Source: JBJXHG01 sp046160865 (GTDB taxonomy: Bacteria; Planctomycetota; UBA1135; GCA-002686595). Taken from it: a stretch of 56,768 bases of DNA. Location: assembly GCA_046160865.1 (NCBI GenBank), contig JBJXHG010000174.1, positions 1-56,768 on the forward strand, written 5' to 3'. The position numbers were made by a program, and so were the translations under genes. This document shows, in pieces, positions 30,435 through 38,825 of the stretch (its first letter is position 1; each line of letters begins with the position of its first letter). The notes below the pieces were generated by a model. The model saw nothing but the letters and a program-made list of their open reading frames with translations, was not told where the DNA came from and made no database searches.

Positions 30435-32819
30435 GTGAGAAACGCGCTCGCTCGTTGCGCCGCCCTAATCGTCCTCGTGCCGCTCGCAGCGGCGCAGCAT
30501 CACGGAGGAGGCGGCCTGCAGCCCATCTTCTCCAGCTACTCGAACAACAACCAGAACGTCGAGATCAATGCCTCGTTCGCGACGATGGTGCCGTCGCTCA
30601 CGCAAGGAACGGGGATCACCTACTCCCAGGTCGCCGGGTTCGAACTGCCGAGCGGGCTCGTCGTGAACTCGAGCAACGGACAGATCACGAAGACGAGCAC
30701 ACCGACTCCCGGTTCGTGGACCGCGAAGATCAAGGCGCACAACGCGTGGGGGAACGACACGATCTGGGTCGCGGGCACGTTCGGCCAGCTGCCGACGATC
30801 GGGAGCTACTCGAACGCGAGCCAGAGCATCGAGATCAGCGAAGCGCTCGTTCCGATGTCGCCGACGCTGGCGAGCGGCACGACACCGGTGACGTACTCGG
30901 AAGTGAGCTTGCCGGAGTGGCTCGCCGTCGACGCGAGCACAGGAGTGATCACGAAGACTGGTATTCCGGCGGCGACGGGGAACTGGTCGGGATCGGTGCA
31001 GGCGCAGAACGCCTACGGCACGAGCGCGTCGTTCTCCGTCGGCGGCACGATCCGCAAGGACCGCGTCGACTTCGGGGTGAACCTGAACTTCCTCAACTAC
31101 TTCTCGCGCACGCTGCCGTTCCCCGACCTCATGAAGACAGCCAAGTGGTGGTACGTCGGCCAGAACGGTGCGGGCAACCTGGCGCCGATCATTCAGGATG
31201 ATCCGGCGCCAGGCCAACCGACTGGAATGGGGTATCCCGACTTCTCGCAGATCACGGCGACCGGCGGCGTCAAATGGGCGAGCTGCGTCGTCACGAACGG
31301 TCAGAAGGACATGGACGACGTGCTCGTGCTGCCGGAGGGCACGTACCTGCTGCGCTGGGAAGGGAACGCGGACCAAGTCACGGTGGCGATGACCGGCAGC
31401 CCTAGTTCCGGTGCGTGCACTCCGCCTGATCCGCGCTGTCTGCAGTGGTCGAACGTCCAGCCTCAGGCGATCACGGTCAAGATCAAGAACGGCGACGGAC
31501 CGAGCGGAAGCCCGGTCCGCAACGTCCGCTTCTACATGCCGAACACGGACGCCGACGCCGATGCTCCGCACTCCATTCCCTACGACGACATCGCTGGCGA
31601 GGACGTGCGCGTCCGTACGCCGCTCGTCGACAAGCTGAAGGAAGCGGTGCACGTGGACGGTTTGGCGAAGGGACCGATCCGCTTCCTGGACTGGGATCGA
31701 GTGAACGAGGTCGGCGGCAACGCGCCCGACCACTGGTTCGTGCAGGACACGTTCGACAAGTCGCGGCTCCTCTTGACCGACGTCAAGCAGAGCGAGCGCG
31801 CGACCGACTCGCGGCTGCTGCCGGTCGCGTACGAGTACATGATCGAGCTCTGCAACCAAGTCGGATGCGACATGTGGATCAACGTGCCGCACCAGGAGCA
31901 GGACCCGGCATCCGGCGCTCCGCCCATCGACTACGCGGCCTTCTGCGACGGGCTGGCCAATCTGATCATCGACCGCCTCGATCCGGAGTTGAACGTGTAC
32001 GTCGAGTGGTCGAACGAGGTCTGGAACGACAAGTTCCGCGTGCGCAACTGGATCGAGAACGCGATCGGCGACCACACGGACGGCGTCTACATCAAGCCGG
32101 AGTTCATCGACTACCAAGTCGACCAGATGCTCGAGATGTACTCCGTGATGAAGTACCGCTTCGTCGAACGCGACGCGGACAGCAGGTTCCGCTTCGTTGT
32201 CATGGGCCACATCGGTACGCCGAGCTACGTCGACCTGCTGCTCGACGAGCTCGGCACGCGCACTGTGCCCGCGCCGCTCGACGCGCCGTTCGTCGTCGGC
32301 ACGGACGTGTACGGGGCGGGTTGCAGCTTCTACTTCCGCAAGCTCCAGGATCAGGATGACCCGAACTACCACGCCTGGTACGGGCCGCCGCTGGACGGCG
32401 ACGATCCGCCCGCGACGACGCCGCAGGAGATGGTCGCGCACATCGCCGAGACGGTCTCCACGACGGCCACGAAGCTCGACCAACACCGCGACCTCATCAA
32501 GCCGCGCGGGATCAAGTTCCTCCTCTACGAAGGGGGCGTGTCGCAGCCGACCGTCGCGCAGGCGTGGGCCGCGAATTGGTTCACCGCGCAGCGCATCCCG
32601 GAGATGTACGACCTCTACCGCGACGTCATCGGTCGATTGCGCACTGCGGAAGTCGACCTCGGCTGTCACTACGCGTTCTGCTACAAGCTGAACGACGCGG
32701 GCGGAGGCGTCTGGCAGTTGATCGAGCGCGAGAATCAATCGGCGGCGACGGCCGACGGGCAGCCTGGGTACGCGCCGAAGTACAAGGCTTGGGTGGAAGG
32801 ACCGCTGCCCGGTTTGTGA
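30435..32819 (+). CDS. Secreted glycoside-hydrolase-like protein with two N-terminal Ig-like domains
   Basis: The 794-residue protein starts at GTG 30435, behind AGGAGGC, with a signal peptide (IVLVPLAAAQ). Residues about 25-205 are two putative-Ig repeats (LPEWLAVDASTGVITKTGIP and VNSSNGQITKTSTP). Residues about 215-790 look like a clan-A TIM barrel: VYVEWSNEVWN places a candidate acid/base Glu528, and FLLYEGGVSQ a candidate nucleophile Glu699. Trp/Tyr-rich loops (AKWWYVGQN, YHAWYGPP) would suit sugar binding. The family (GH5/GH39-like) and the polysaccharide cannot be named. It is monocistronic and convergent with gmhA. Confidence 0.78.
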   Translation: MRNALARCAALIVLVPLAAAQHHGGGGLQPIFSSYSNNNQNVEINASFATMVPSLTQGTGITYSQVAGFELPSGLVVNSSNGQITKTSTPTPGSWTAKIKAHNAWGNDTIWVAGTFGQLPTIGSYSNASQSIEISEALVPMSPTLASGTTPVTYSEVSLPEWLAVDASTGVITKTGIPAATGNWSGSVQAQNAYGTSASFSVGGTIRKDRVDFGVNLNFLNYFSRTLPFPDLMKTAKWWYVGQNGAGNLAPIIQDDPAPGQPTGMGYPDFSQITATGGVKWASCVVTNGQKDMDDVLVLPEGTYLLRWEGNADQVTVAMTGSPSSGACTPPDPRCLQWSNVQPQAITVKIKNGDGPSGSPVRNVRFYMPNTDADADAPHSIPYDDIAGEDVRVRTPLVDKLKEAVHVDGLAKGPIRFLDWDRVNEVGGNAPDHWFVQDTFDKSRLLLTDVKQSERATDSRLLPVAYEYMIELCNQVGCDMWINVPHQEQDPASGAPPIDYAAFCDGLANLIIDRLDPELNVYVEWSNEVWNDKFRVRNWIENAIGDHTDGVYIKPEFIDYQVDQMLEMYSVMKYRFVERDADSRFRFVVMGHIGTPSYVDLLLDELGTRTVPAPLDAPFVVGTDVYGAGCSFYFRKLQDQDDPNYHAWYGPPLDGDDPPATTPQEMVAHIAETVSTTATKLDQHRDLIKPRGIKFLLYEGGVSQPTVAQAWAANWFTAQRIPEMYDLYRDVIGRLRTAEVDLGCHYAFCYKLNDAGGGVWQLIERENQSAATADGQPGYAPKYKAWVEGPLPGL

Positions 32820-32842
32820 CCGCCGCGAAAGATCGAGATCGT

Positions 32843-32869
32843 GCGCCGCGCTCCACACGAGCGCGGCGC
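32843..32869. terminator. Hairpin terminator between convergent genes
   Basis: GCGCCGCGCTC (32843-32853) pairs perfectly with GAGCGCGGCGC (32859-32869), loop CACAC, followed by GCATTTC on the + strand. It probably terminates both flanking genes. Confidence 0.65.
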
Positions 32870-32876
32870 GCGCATT

Positions 32877-33479
32877 TCAGCTCGGCGCGTAGTTCTGCGG
32901 GAACATCTCGCGCTCGACCGCCTCGATCGCGATGTGCAGCACCTTGATGTGCACTTCTTGGATGCGATCGGACGACGTCGCGAGCGGCACGACGATCGGG
33001 ATGTCGACCTTGCCGAGCGCTTGCCCACCGCCGCGGCCGAGCAAACCGACGGTCGTGACGCCCTTCTGCTTCGCGACGTCGAGCGCCTTGAGGATGTTCG
33101 GCGAGTTGCCGCTCGTCGTGATCGCGACGAGCAAGTCGCCCTTCTTGCCGTAGGCCTCCACCGAGCGCGCGAAGATCTCGTCGAAGCCGAAGTCGTTCGC
33201 GATGCACGTGAGCTGGCTCGGATCCGCGAACGCGATCGCGGGCAGCGCCGCGCGGTCCTTGCGGAAGCGGCCGGTCATCTCCTCGGCGAAGTGCATCGCA
33301 TCGCACATGCTCCCGCCGTTGCCGCACGACATGAGCAAGCCGCCGCCTTTCAGCGTCGCCGCCGCCGCTTGCGCGAAGCGCCGCACGCTGGCGAGATGCT
33401 CGGGAGCGGCGAGGAACGCGGCCAGAGTGGCGGCTGCTTCTTCGAACGCGACGCGGACGGGATCTTGGTTGCTCGCCAT
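32877..33479 (-). CDS. gmhA: Sedoheptulose-7-phosphate isomerase (SIS domain)
   Basis: The 200-residue cytosolic enzyme has the GmhA/SIS signatures GGGLLMSCGNGGSMCDAMHFAEEMTGRF, LVAITTSGNSPNILKAL and VPLATSSDRIQEVHIKVLHIAIEAVE. GmhA makes D-glycero-D-manno-heptose 7-phosphate, the first step to ADP- or GDP-heptose for lipopolysaccharide core or S-layer glycans. No other heptose gene is in view, but glycosyltransferase and sugar-amidation genes lie within 4 kb. Confidence 0.9.
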   Translation of the reverse strand: MASNQDPVRVAFEEAAATLAAFLAAPEHLASVRRFAQAAAATLKGGGLLMSCGNGGSMCDAMHFAEEMTGRFRKDRAALPAIAFADPSQLTCIANDFGFDEIFARSVEAYGKKGDLLVAITTSGNSPNILKALDVAKQKGVTTVGLLGRGGGQALGKVDIPIVVPLATSSDRIQEVHIKVLHIAIEAVEREMFPQNYAPS

Positions 33480-33620
33480 GTCTTTGTTCCGTTGGGGCGG
33501 AGCGATTGTCGAGCGGGCCGACCAAAAGGCAACCGTGCGACGAGCCGTGTGCGCCGGCGAGCGCGATTCGTGCGCGCGCAGCGCGGCAAGGATCCGCGCC
33601 GGCTGATAAGCTCCCGCGTC

Positions 33621-33992
33621 GTGAAAGCGCTATCGATCGCACTCTTCGGCGTCGCCGCGGTGGGCCTCGGCGTCGTCGCGTGGCGCGCGCCCAGCCGGAA
33701 CTACGTCGCACCGACTCTCGAAGAGGTGCTGGCCCACGATCCCGCGCCGGACCGGTTGCTCGGCGACGTTCCCGCGGGCTCGGTCGTGCGCACGCTCGAA
33801 GTCGAGGGCATGTGCTGCCACGGCTGCACCGGAAAGCTGTATGCGAAGCTGAAGGCGACGCCCGGCGTCACGCAGGCGGCGGTCAGTTTCGAGCGCGGCA
33901 CCGCGCAGGTCGTCGTGCCGGAGAGCGCGGACGCGGGCGCGTTCGCGCGCGTGCTCACGTTCGACAAGTACACGGCGAAGCTCGCGCCGTAG
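33621..33992 (+). CDS. Membrane-anchored heavy-metal-associated (HMA) domain protein
   Basis: The 123-residue protein has GTG start 33621. Residues 4-23 form one hydrophobic segment (IALFGVAAVGLGVVAW), an uncleaved anchor or signal. The HMA domain follows, with GMCCHGCTGKL carrying the canonical GMxCxxC metal site plus an extra Cys. Such proteins bind Cu(I) or similar soft metals and pass them to exporters or oxidases; here no transporter neighbours it. TGATAAG lies 15 nt upstream. It is convergent with the beta-helix gene. Confidence 0.8.
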   Translation: MKALSIALFGVAAVGLGVVAWRAPSRNYVAPTLEEVLAHDPAPDRLLGDVPAGSVVRTLEVEGMCCHGCTGKLYAKLKATPGVTQAAVSFERGTAQVVVPESADAGAFARVLTFDKYTAKLAP

Positions 33993-34028
33993 CGCGTCGC
34001 GCGGCGACCTCGGCCGAAATCGCACCGA

Positions 34029-35318
34029 TCAGAGCGCGGCGTCGAGCACGACGACGTTGAGCGGGCTGCCGAGCGTGAACTGGCCGCTCGTGCTCTCGTG
34101 CAGCGCTTGGAAGAAGAGCGTGCGCGACTCCTCGCCGTTCGCAAGCGCCGGCATCGCGTAGAAGTACGTCAGCATTCCGTCGGCGGCGATCTTGCCGACG
34201 CGGATGCGCTTGGCGCTCGCTTCGACGAGCTCGACGCCGCGCTGACCGGGCGTGTGACGGAAGTCGCCCGCCTTGCCGACGCAGAGCGCGACCTTGTCTC
34301 CGGGCATGCCGCGGAAGCGCAGCGGGAGCACCGTTTGCTCGCGCGCGACGTTGCGCGCCGACAGCATGCGCGCGGCGCCGCCGAGGTGCGTGACCGCGCT
34401 CTCTCCGTAATAAGGTTGGCCGAACGGGCCGGAGCAGTTGTCGCAGTTGATGCACAAGCCGCACGCGCCGCCGGGGTCGGAGCCGCCGGGAGCTCCCTGC
34501 GTGGCCGTTGCGATCTCGGCCGCCGTCGACGTGACGTTCGTCGGCCCCGATGGCCAACCGAAATCGCCGAGCGAGATGCCCGAGCCGCCGAGGCCGCCGC
34601 AGTTGCACTGGCCGCCCGAACTCGAATGGGAGCCGGCGCCGCCGAAATACGACGACCCGGACGTGAACAAGAACGAGCTCGCGCCGTCGAAGCCGTCGCC
34701 GCCCGGCTTTCCGTGCTGCGGGTTGACGAGCTCGAAGCCCTGCGCGGAACCGCCGTTGACGCTCGAGTCGAGGATCGCGATCGATGACGAGACCGCTTCG
34801 ACGCCGCTGCCGCCGCCGCCGGCGACCGCCGTGCACACCGTGCGCACGAACGAGACGTTCGGACAGTTCGCGACGGACACGGTGTCGAGCGGCACGGTCA
34901 CGCTGCTCGGATGCGCGCCGGTGAGCTCGCACTCCTGCACGCGGATCGAGCCGAGCGAATCGCTCACGCGCAGCGCGTAGCGATCGGTCGTCGCCACGTC
35001 GGGCGCACCGACGACATGCAGGCCCGCGAGCAAGACGTGTGAATCGCCGAGCAGACCGTGCACTTCGAGCGAGCCTTCGATCACGACCTCGGCGTTCGCG
35101 TCGGCGACGACGTTCAACTGCTTGCCGATGATCGTGGGTCCGACGTACGTGCCCGATTTGACGAGCAGCGTGTCGCCGTTGAGCGCCGCGTCGACGGCCG
35201 CTTGCAGCGACGTGAAGTCCCCGCTGCTGTCGGCTGCGATGACGAGAACGTCCGCGCCGAGCGTCGACGACGACAGCAGCGACGCCGAGGCCAAGACAAC
35301 GAACCGCATCAGCTTCAT
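34029..35318 (-). CDS. Secreted right-handed beta-helix protein
   Basis: The 429-residue protein has a signal peptide (SASLLSSSTLGA) and the opening VIAADSSGDFTSLQAAVDAALNGDTLLVKSGTYVGP, typical of pectate-lyase-like/NosD-type parallel beta-helices. Repeating rungs follow to about 260. Gly/Ser-rich loops and a cysteine cluster (GGACGLCINCDNCSGPFG) come next, and a C-terminal beta domain of about 120 residues ends it. No catalytic Asp/Lys set of polysaccharide lyases is evident, so it may be a structural or adhesive surface protein. GGGAGGTC supports the start. Confidence 0.75.
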   Translation of the reverse strand: MKLMRFVVLASASLLSSSTLGADVLVIAADSSGDFTSLQAAVDAALNGDTLLVKSGTYVGPTIIGKQLNVVADANAEVVIEGSLEVHGLLGDSHVLLAGLHVVGAPDVATTDRYALRVSDSLGSIRVQECELTGAHPSSVTVPLDTVSVANCPNVSFVRTVCTAVAGGGGSGVEAVSSSIAILDSSVNGGSAQGFELVNPQHGKPGGDGFDGASSFLFTSGSSYFGGAGSHSSSGGQCNCGGLGGSGISLGDFGWPSGPTNVTSTAAEIATATQGAPGGSDPGGACGLCINCDNCSGPFGQPYYGESAVTHLGGAARMLSARNVAREQTVLPLRFRGMPGDKVALCVGKAGDFRHTPGQRGVELVEASAKRIRVGKIAADGMLTYFYAMPALANGEESRTLFFQALHESTSGQFTLGSPLNVVVLDAAL

Positions 35319-35746
35319 GGCCGACCTCCCGAACTCTCCGCAGTCATGCTAGCCCGCATTTCTCACCACGCCCTGCTGCGGTCGCGGCAACTCGCTTCCG
35401 CCCGCGTTGTTGGATCGGAATAGATCCTCGCTGACCTGACAGGTCAGCTCCGGTCGATTCCGATGCAACGCCTTGCCCGAAGCGAGCTCTCGCGCTCTCG
35501 CGACGGACGTGGTGAGAAATGCAGGCTAGCTCGGCGCGTCCGGAAGGAATTGCCGGCGCGGAAAAACGATCGCAGCACGCGCGCTCGGACCGTGCGAACG
35601 GCGTTGTGGCTCGCCGCCGCGCGCGGGTAGACTTGGTCGCCCTTTCGCCGCGGGAACCCGAAGCTGGAGCAACGCTCGCTCGCCGGAGCAACGCTCCCGC
35701 GGACAGGACGGCGCGAGCCGGCGGCGGAGCGGCTCGCTCACGCGAC
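35319..35746. other. Divergent region with repeat E5 before the glycosyltransferase gene
   Basis: It contains palindromic element E5 (35349-35529), a possible -10 box TAGACT at 35628-35633 for the downstream gene, and a GC-rich stretch whose translation does not look like protein. The start of the glycosyltransferase is uncertain within 35519-35774. Confidence 0.5.
35349..35529. repeat. Palindromic intergenic element, copy E5 (best-preserved 180-bp type)
   Basis: CTAGCCCGCATTTCTCACCACG at the left is matched by CGTGGTGAGAAATGCAGGCTAG at the right with one mismatch. The arms pair throughout to the tip CTGACCTG-A-CAGGTCAG (35431-35447), which has virtually no loop. The same asymmetric interruptions (CGGTCGG- versus GGGCAAGG-type segments next to CTCGCTTC) recur in E2 and E4. 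It lies between divergent genes. Confidence 0.9.
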
Positions 35747-36829
35747 GTGCGGCACGCGCCGCCGCTGAACTCCTTGGTCCACGAGCTCTCCCCTTCGAAT
35801 CCGAGTCTGCGCGCCGCGAGCCGCGAGGGCTCCGGCACAGCGCCGCCGGATCTGCGCGGCGCGCGCATCGCGGTCGTGATCCCCGCGTACCGCGTCGCCG
35901 GCCAGATCGAGTCGGTGATCCGCGGCATCCCGAGCTTCGTCGGCACGATCCTCGTCGTCGAGGACGCGAGCCCCGACGACACCGCGGCGGCCGTGCTGCG
36001 CCTCGCCGATCCGCGCGTCACGCTGCTGCGTCACACCGAGAATCGCGGCGTCGGCGGCGCGATGGCGACGGGCTTTGCCGAGGCCGTCCGTCGCCGCGTC
36101 GACATCGCCGTGAAGATGGACGGCGACGACCAGATGGATCCGGCCGAGCTCGAGCGCCTGCTCGCGCCGCTCCTCGACGGCACGGCCGACATGGCGAAGG
36201 GCAATCGCTACTTCTCGCTGTCGTCGCTCACGGCGATGCCGCTGATCCGCATCGCCGGCAACGCCGGGCTCACGTTCCTCGTCAAGCTCGCGTCGGGGTA
36301 CTGGAACCTCTTCGATCCCGCGAACGGCTACGTCGCGATCCGCGTCTCGATGCTCGAGCGGCTCGACCTCGCGCGGCTTCCGCGCCGCTATTTCTTCGAG
36401 AGCGGCCTCTTGATCGAGCTCGGCATCCAGCGCGCCGTGATCCGCGACGTCGCGATTCCCGCCCGCTACGGCGACGAGCAATCGTCGCTATCGGTCTCGC
36501 GCACGCTGCTCGGCTTCCCACCGCGCCTCGTGTGGGGCTTCGTCCGGCGCGTGTTCTGGCGCTATTTCGTGCACGACTTCAGCGCGCTGTCCGTGTTCTT
36601 GATGCTCGGCGTCCCGCTCACGCTGTTCGGCGCCGTGTTCGGCGCCGTGCTGTGGTGGAGCTATCACGACCGCGAATACACGCCGGCGGGTTTGGTCATG
36701 CTGGCCGCGATGCCGATCATCCTGGGCTTCCAGATGCTCGTCCAAGCGATCGTCCTCGACATCCAGAGCGTGCCGCGCGTGCCGCTCTCGCCCCCGCTCG
36801 CGCGCGAGCGCGTTGGCGCGGAACGCTGA
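35747..36829 (+). CDS. Glycosyltransferase family 2, polyprenyl-phosphate sugar transferase type
   Basis: About 360 residues. The GT-A domain starts at ARIAVVIPAYRVAGQIESVI and has LVVEDASPDDTAAAV, a nucleotide-binding GGAMATGFAEA region and the metal motif KMDGDDQMDP (DxD-like). Two transmembrane helices near the C-terminus (LSVFLMLGVPLTLFGAVFG and GLVMLAAMPIILGFQMLVQA) resemble dolichol/undecaprenyl-phosphate hexose synthases (DPM1, GtrB, ArnC). The GTG at 35747 is chosen because upstream sequence is repeat or low-quality coding; TTG 35774 or ATG 35519 are alternatives. It is followed 18 bp later by the amidotransferase, so the two probably form an operon for surface glycans. Confidence 0.85.
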   Translation: MRHAPPLNSLVHELSPSNPSLRAASREGSGTAPPDLRGARIAVVIPAYRVAGQIESVIRGIPSFVGTILVVEDASPDDTAAAVLRLADPRVTLLRHTENRGVGGAMATGFAEAVRRRVDIAVKMDGDDQMDPAELERLLAPLLDGTADMAKGNRYFSLSSLTAMPLIRIAGNAGLTFLVKLASGYWNLFDPANGYVAIRVSMLERLDLARLPRRYFFESGLLIELGIQRAVIRDVAIPARYGDEQSSLSVSRTLLGFPPRLVWGFVRRVFWRYFVHDFSALSVFLMLGVPLTLFGAVFGAVLWWSYHDREYTPAGLVMLAAMPIILGFQMLVQAIVLDIQSVPRVPLSPPLARERVGAER

Positions 36830-36847
36830 CCGCGGAGCCTTCATCGC

Positions 36848-38800
36848 ATGTGCGGAATCTTCGGAGCGGTCTTCGGCAAGGACACGCGCATCTCGGCCGA
36901 GTTCGCCGGACGCGTGATCCAGAACCTCTACCACTTCTCGAAGACGCGCGGCAGCGAGGCGGCGGGGCTCGTCGTGCACAACGGCGAAAATCTCGACGTG
37001 CTCAAGCAAGCGGGCTCGGTCGAGGACTTTCTTGCGAGCGATTCGTTCGCGTCGATCCTCACGCGCGCGCTCGAGCTCTACGCGAAGAACTTGAACGGCA
37101 ACGCGCCGACCGGAATCGCGATGACGGGCCACACGCGCCTGGTCACGAACGGCTTCCAGTCGAACGCCGACAACAACCAACCGGTCATCGCGCGCGGCAC
37201 GGTCGGCATCCACAACGGAATCATCGTCAACGACGCACAACTGTGGCGCGCGAACCCCGAGCTGATCCGCACGAGCGACGTCGACACGGAGATCCTCGTC
37301 AACCTCGTCCGCAAGTACTTCGACAAGAGCGGCGAGCTCGCCGCCGCGACGATCCAGGCCTACCGCGAGATCGAGGGCGCCGCGTCGATCGCCTTCCTGT
37401 TCGACGAGCTCGACGACCTCTTGCTCGCGACGAACACCGGGTCCTTGCACTACGTGCGCAACGACGCCGGGACGTTCTTCGCGTTCGCGAGCGAGCGCTT
37501 CATCTTGCAGACGCTCTGCGATCGGCTGTCGCTCGAGCGCACGCTCGGACGCCTGCACATCGTGCAGCTCGCGCCGTTCCAAGCGCTGGTGGTGTCGATG
37601 CGCGACGGCCTCGCGCTGTCGCAGTTCGCGCTGCAGCCGCAGCCGGACGAGAAGGCGAGCGCGCCCGTGCACCGGCGTGCGAAGCCGCTCCCGATCACGA
37701 ACCATCTGCGCACTCCCGACCAGCTGCGGCGCTGCACACGCTGCATCCTGCCGGAGAGCTATCCGTTCATGCGCTTCGACGAGCACGGCGTGTGCACGTA
37801 TTGCCGGCGCTGGCGTCCGATCCAAGTGAAGGGCCGCGACGCGCTCGAAGCCGCGGTGGCGCCTTATCGCTCGAAGGACGGCAGTCCCGATGTGATCGTC
37901 GCGTTCAGCGGCGGCCGTGATTCGTCGTACGGACTGCACTTCGTGAAGAAGGAGCTCGGCATGAACCCGGTCGCGTTCACTTACGACTGGGGCATGGTCA
38001 CCGATCTCGGGCGCCGCAACCAAGCGCGCTTGTGCGGCAAGCTCGGCGTCGAGCACATCCTGCGCTCGGCCGACATCGCGAAGAAGCGCCGCTACATCCG
38101 CAAGAACGTCGAGGCGTGGCTCAAGAAGCCCGAGCTCGGCATGGTCACGCTGTTCACTGCGGGCGACAAGCAGTTCTATCACTACGCGCGCGAGCTGCGG
38201 AAAGAGACGGGCATCAAGCTCGTGATCTTCAGCACGGGCAACATGATCGAGGACACGCCCTACAAGACGGGCCTGTGCGGGATCCTCGAGGACGACCACG
38301 GCATGACGCTGACCGGGCTCTCGTTCAAGAACGAGATGGCGCTGCTCTGGTACTACGCGAAGAACTACCTGAAGAATCCGTCGTACATCAACGAGTCGAT
38401 CTTCGACACGTTCTGGGCGTACTGGGCGACGTTCGTGCAGAAGGACGACTTCCTCTACCTCTACCACTACCTCCCGTGGGACGAGGAGACGATCGTCGGC
38501 ACGATCCGCCGCGAATACGACTGGGAAGTCGCGACGGACACGCGCTCGACGTGGCGTATCGGCGACGGCTCGGCGGCGTTCTACAACTACATCTACTCGA
38601 CGATCTGCGGCTGGTCGGAAGACGAAGTGATGATCAGCAACATGATCCGCGAGAAGATTCTGAGCCGCGATCAAGGCCTCGTGCGCGCGAAGGAGTTCGG
38701 CCAGCCGCGCTTCCCGTCGATCCGCGACTACGCGCAGCTCGTCGGCTTCAACTGCGAAGAAGCGCTGACGATCATCAACGGCGCGAAGAAGATGTACTGA
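36848..38800 (+). CDS. Fused class II glutamine amidotransferase / N-acetyl-sugar amidotransferase (PseA/WbpG-like)
   Basis: The protein has 650 residues. Residues 1-280 form an Ntn-type glutaminase with catalytic Cys2 (MCGIFGAVFG), GHTRLVTNG and the ammonia-domain motif VGIHNGIIVN. Residues 295-650 match N-acetyl-sugar amidotransferases: a CxxC...CxxC zinc site (Cys296, Cys299, Cys316, Cys319), an ATP pyrophosphatase loop FSGGRDSS (353-360) and the conserved long C-terminal half (VIFSTGNMIEDTPYKTGLCGI). Known PseA/WbpG enzymes convert a sugar N-acetyl group to an acetamidino group and take ammonia from separate HisH/HisF-like partners; here a glutaminase is built in. A role in modifying a flagellar or envelope sugar is inferred. 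Confidence 0.85.
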   Translation: MCGIFGAVFGKDTRISAEFAGRVIQNLYHFSKTRGSEAAGLVVHNGENLDVLKQAGSVEDFLASDSFASILTRALELYAKNLNGNAPTGIAMTGHTRLVTNGFQSNADNNQPVIARGTVGIHNGIIVNDAQLWRANPELIRTSDVDTEILVNLVRKYFDKSGELAAATIQAYREIEGAASIAFLFDELDDLLLATNTGSLHYVRNDAGTFFAFASERFILQTLCDRLSLERTLGRLHIVQLAPFQALVVSMRDGLALSQFALQPQPDEKASAPVHRRAKPLPITNHLRTPDQLRRCTRCILPESYPFMRFDEHGVCTYCRRWRPIQVKGRDALEAAVAPYRSKDGSPDVIVAFSGGRDSSYGLHFVKKELGMNPVAFTYDWGMVTDLGRRNQARLCGKLGVEHILRSADIAKKRRYIRKNVEAWLKKPELGMVTLFTAGDKQFYHYARELRKETGIKLVIFSTGNMIEDTPYKTGLCGILEDDHGMTLTGLSFKNEMALLWYYAKNYLKNPSYINESIFDTFWAYWATFVQKDDFLYLYHYLPWDEETIVGTIRREYDWEVATDTRSTWRIGDGSAAFYNYIYSTICGWSEDEVMISNMIREKILSRDQGLVRAKEFGQPRFPSIRDYAQLVGFNCEEALTIINGAKKMY

Positions 38801-38825
38801 GCGCGGTCTGCCGCGCTCAGTACAT
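38792..38825 (+). terminator. 15-bp terminator hairpin overlapping the stop codon
   Basis: ATGTACTGAGCGCGG (38792-38806) pairs perfectly with CCGCGCTCAGTACAT (38811-38825), loop TCTG. The left arm includes the last codons and the TGA of the amidotransferase gene. A second GC-rich hairpin and GCTTTAAA follow within 40 bp. Confidence 0.7.

Noticed and set aside
33605..33620. TGATAAGCT as a -10 box for the HMA gene
   Set aside because: It is too close to the GTG start to leave room for a normal leader, and no -35 box is present.
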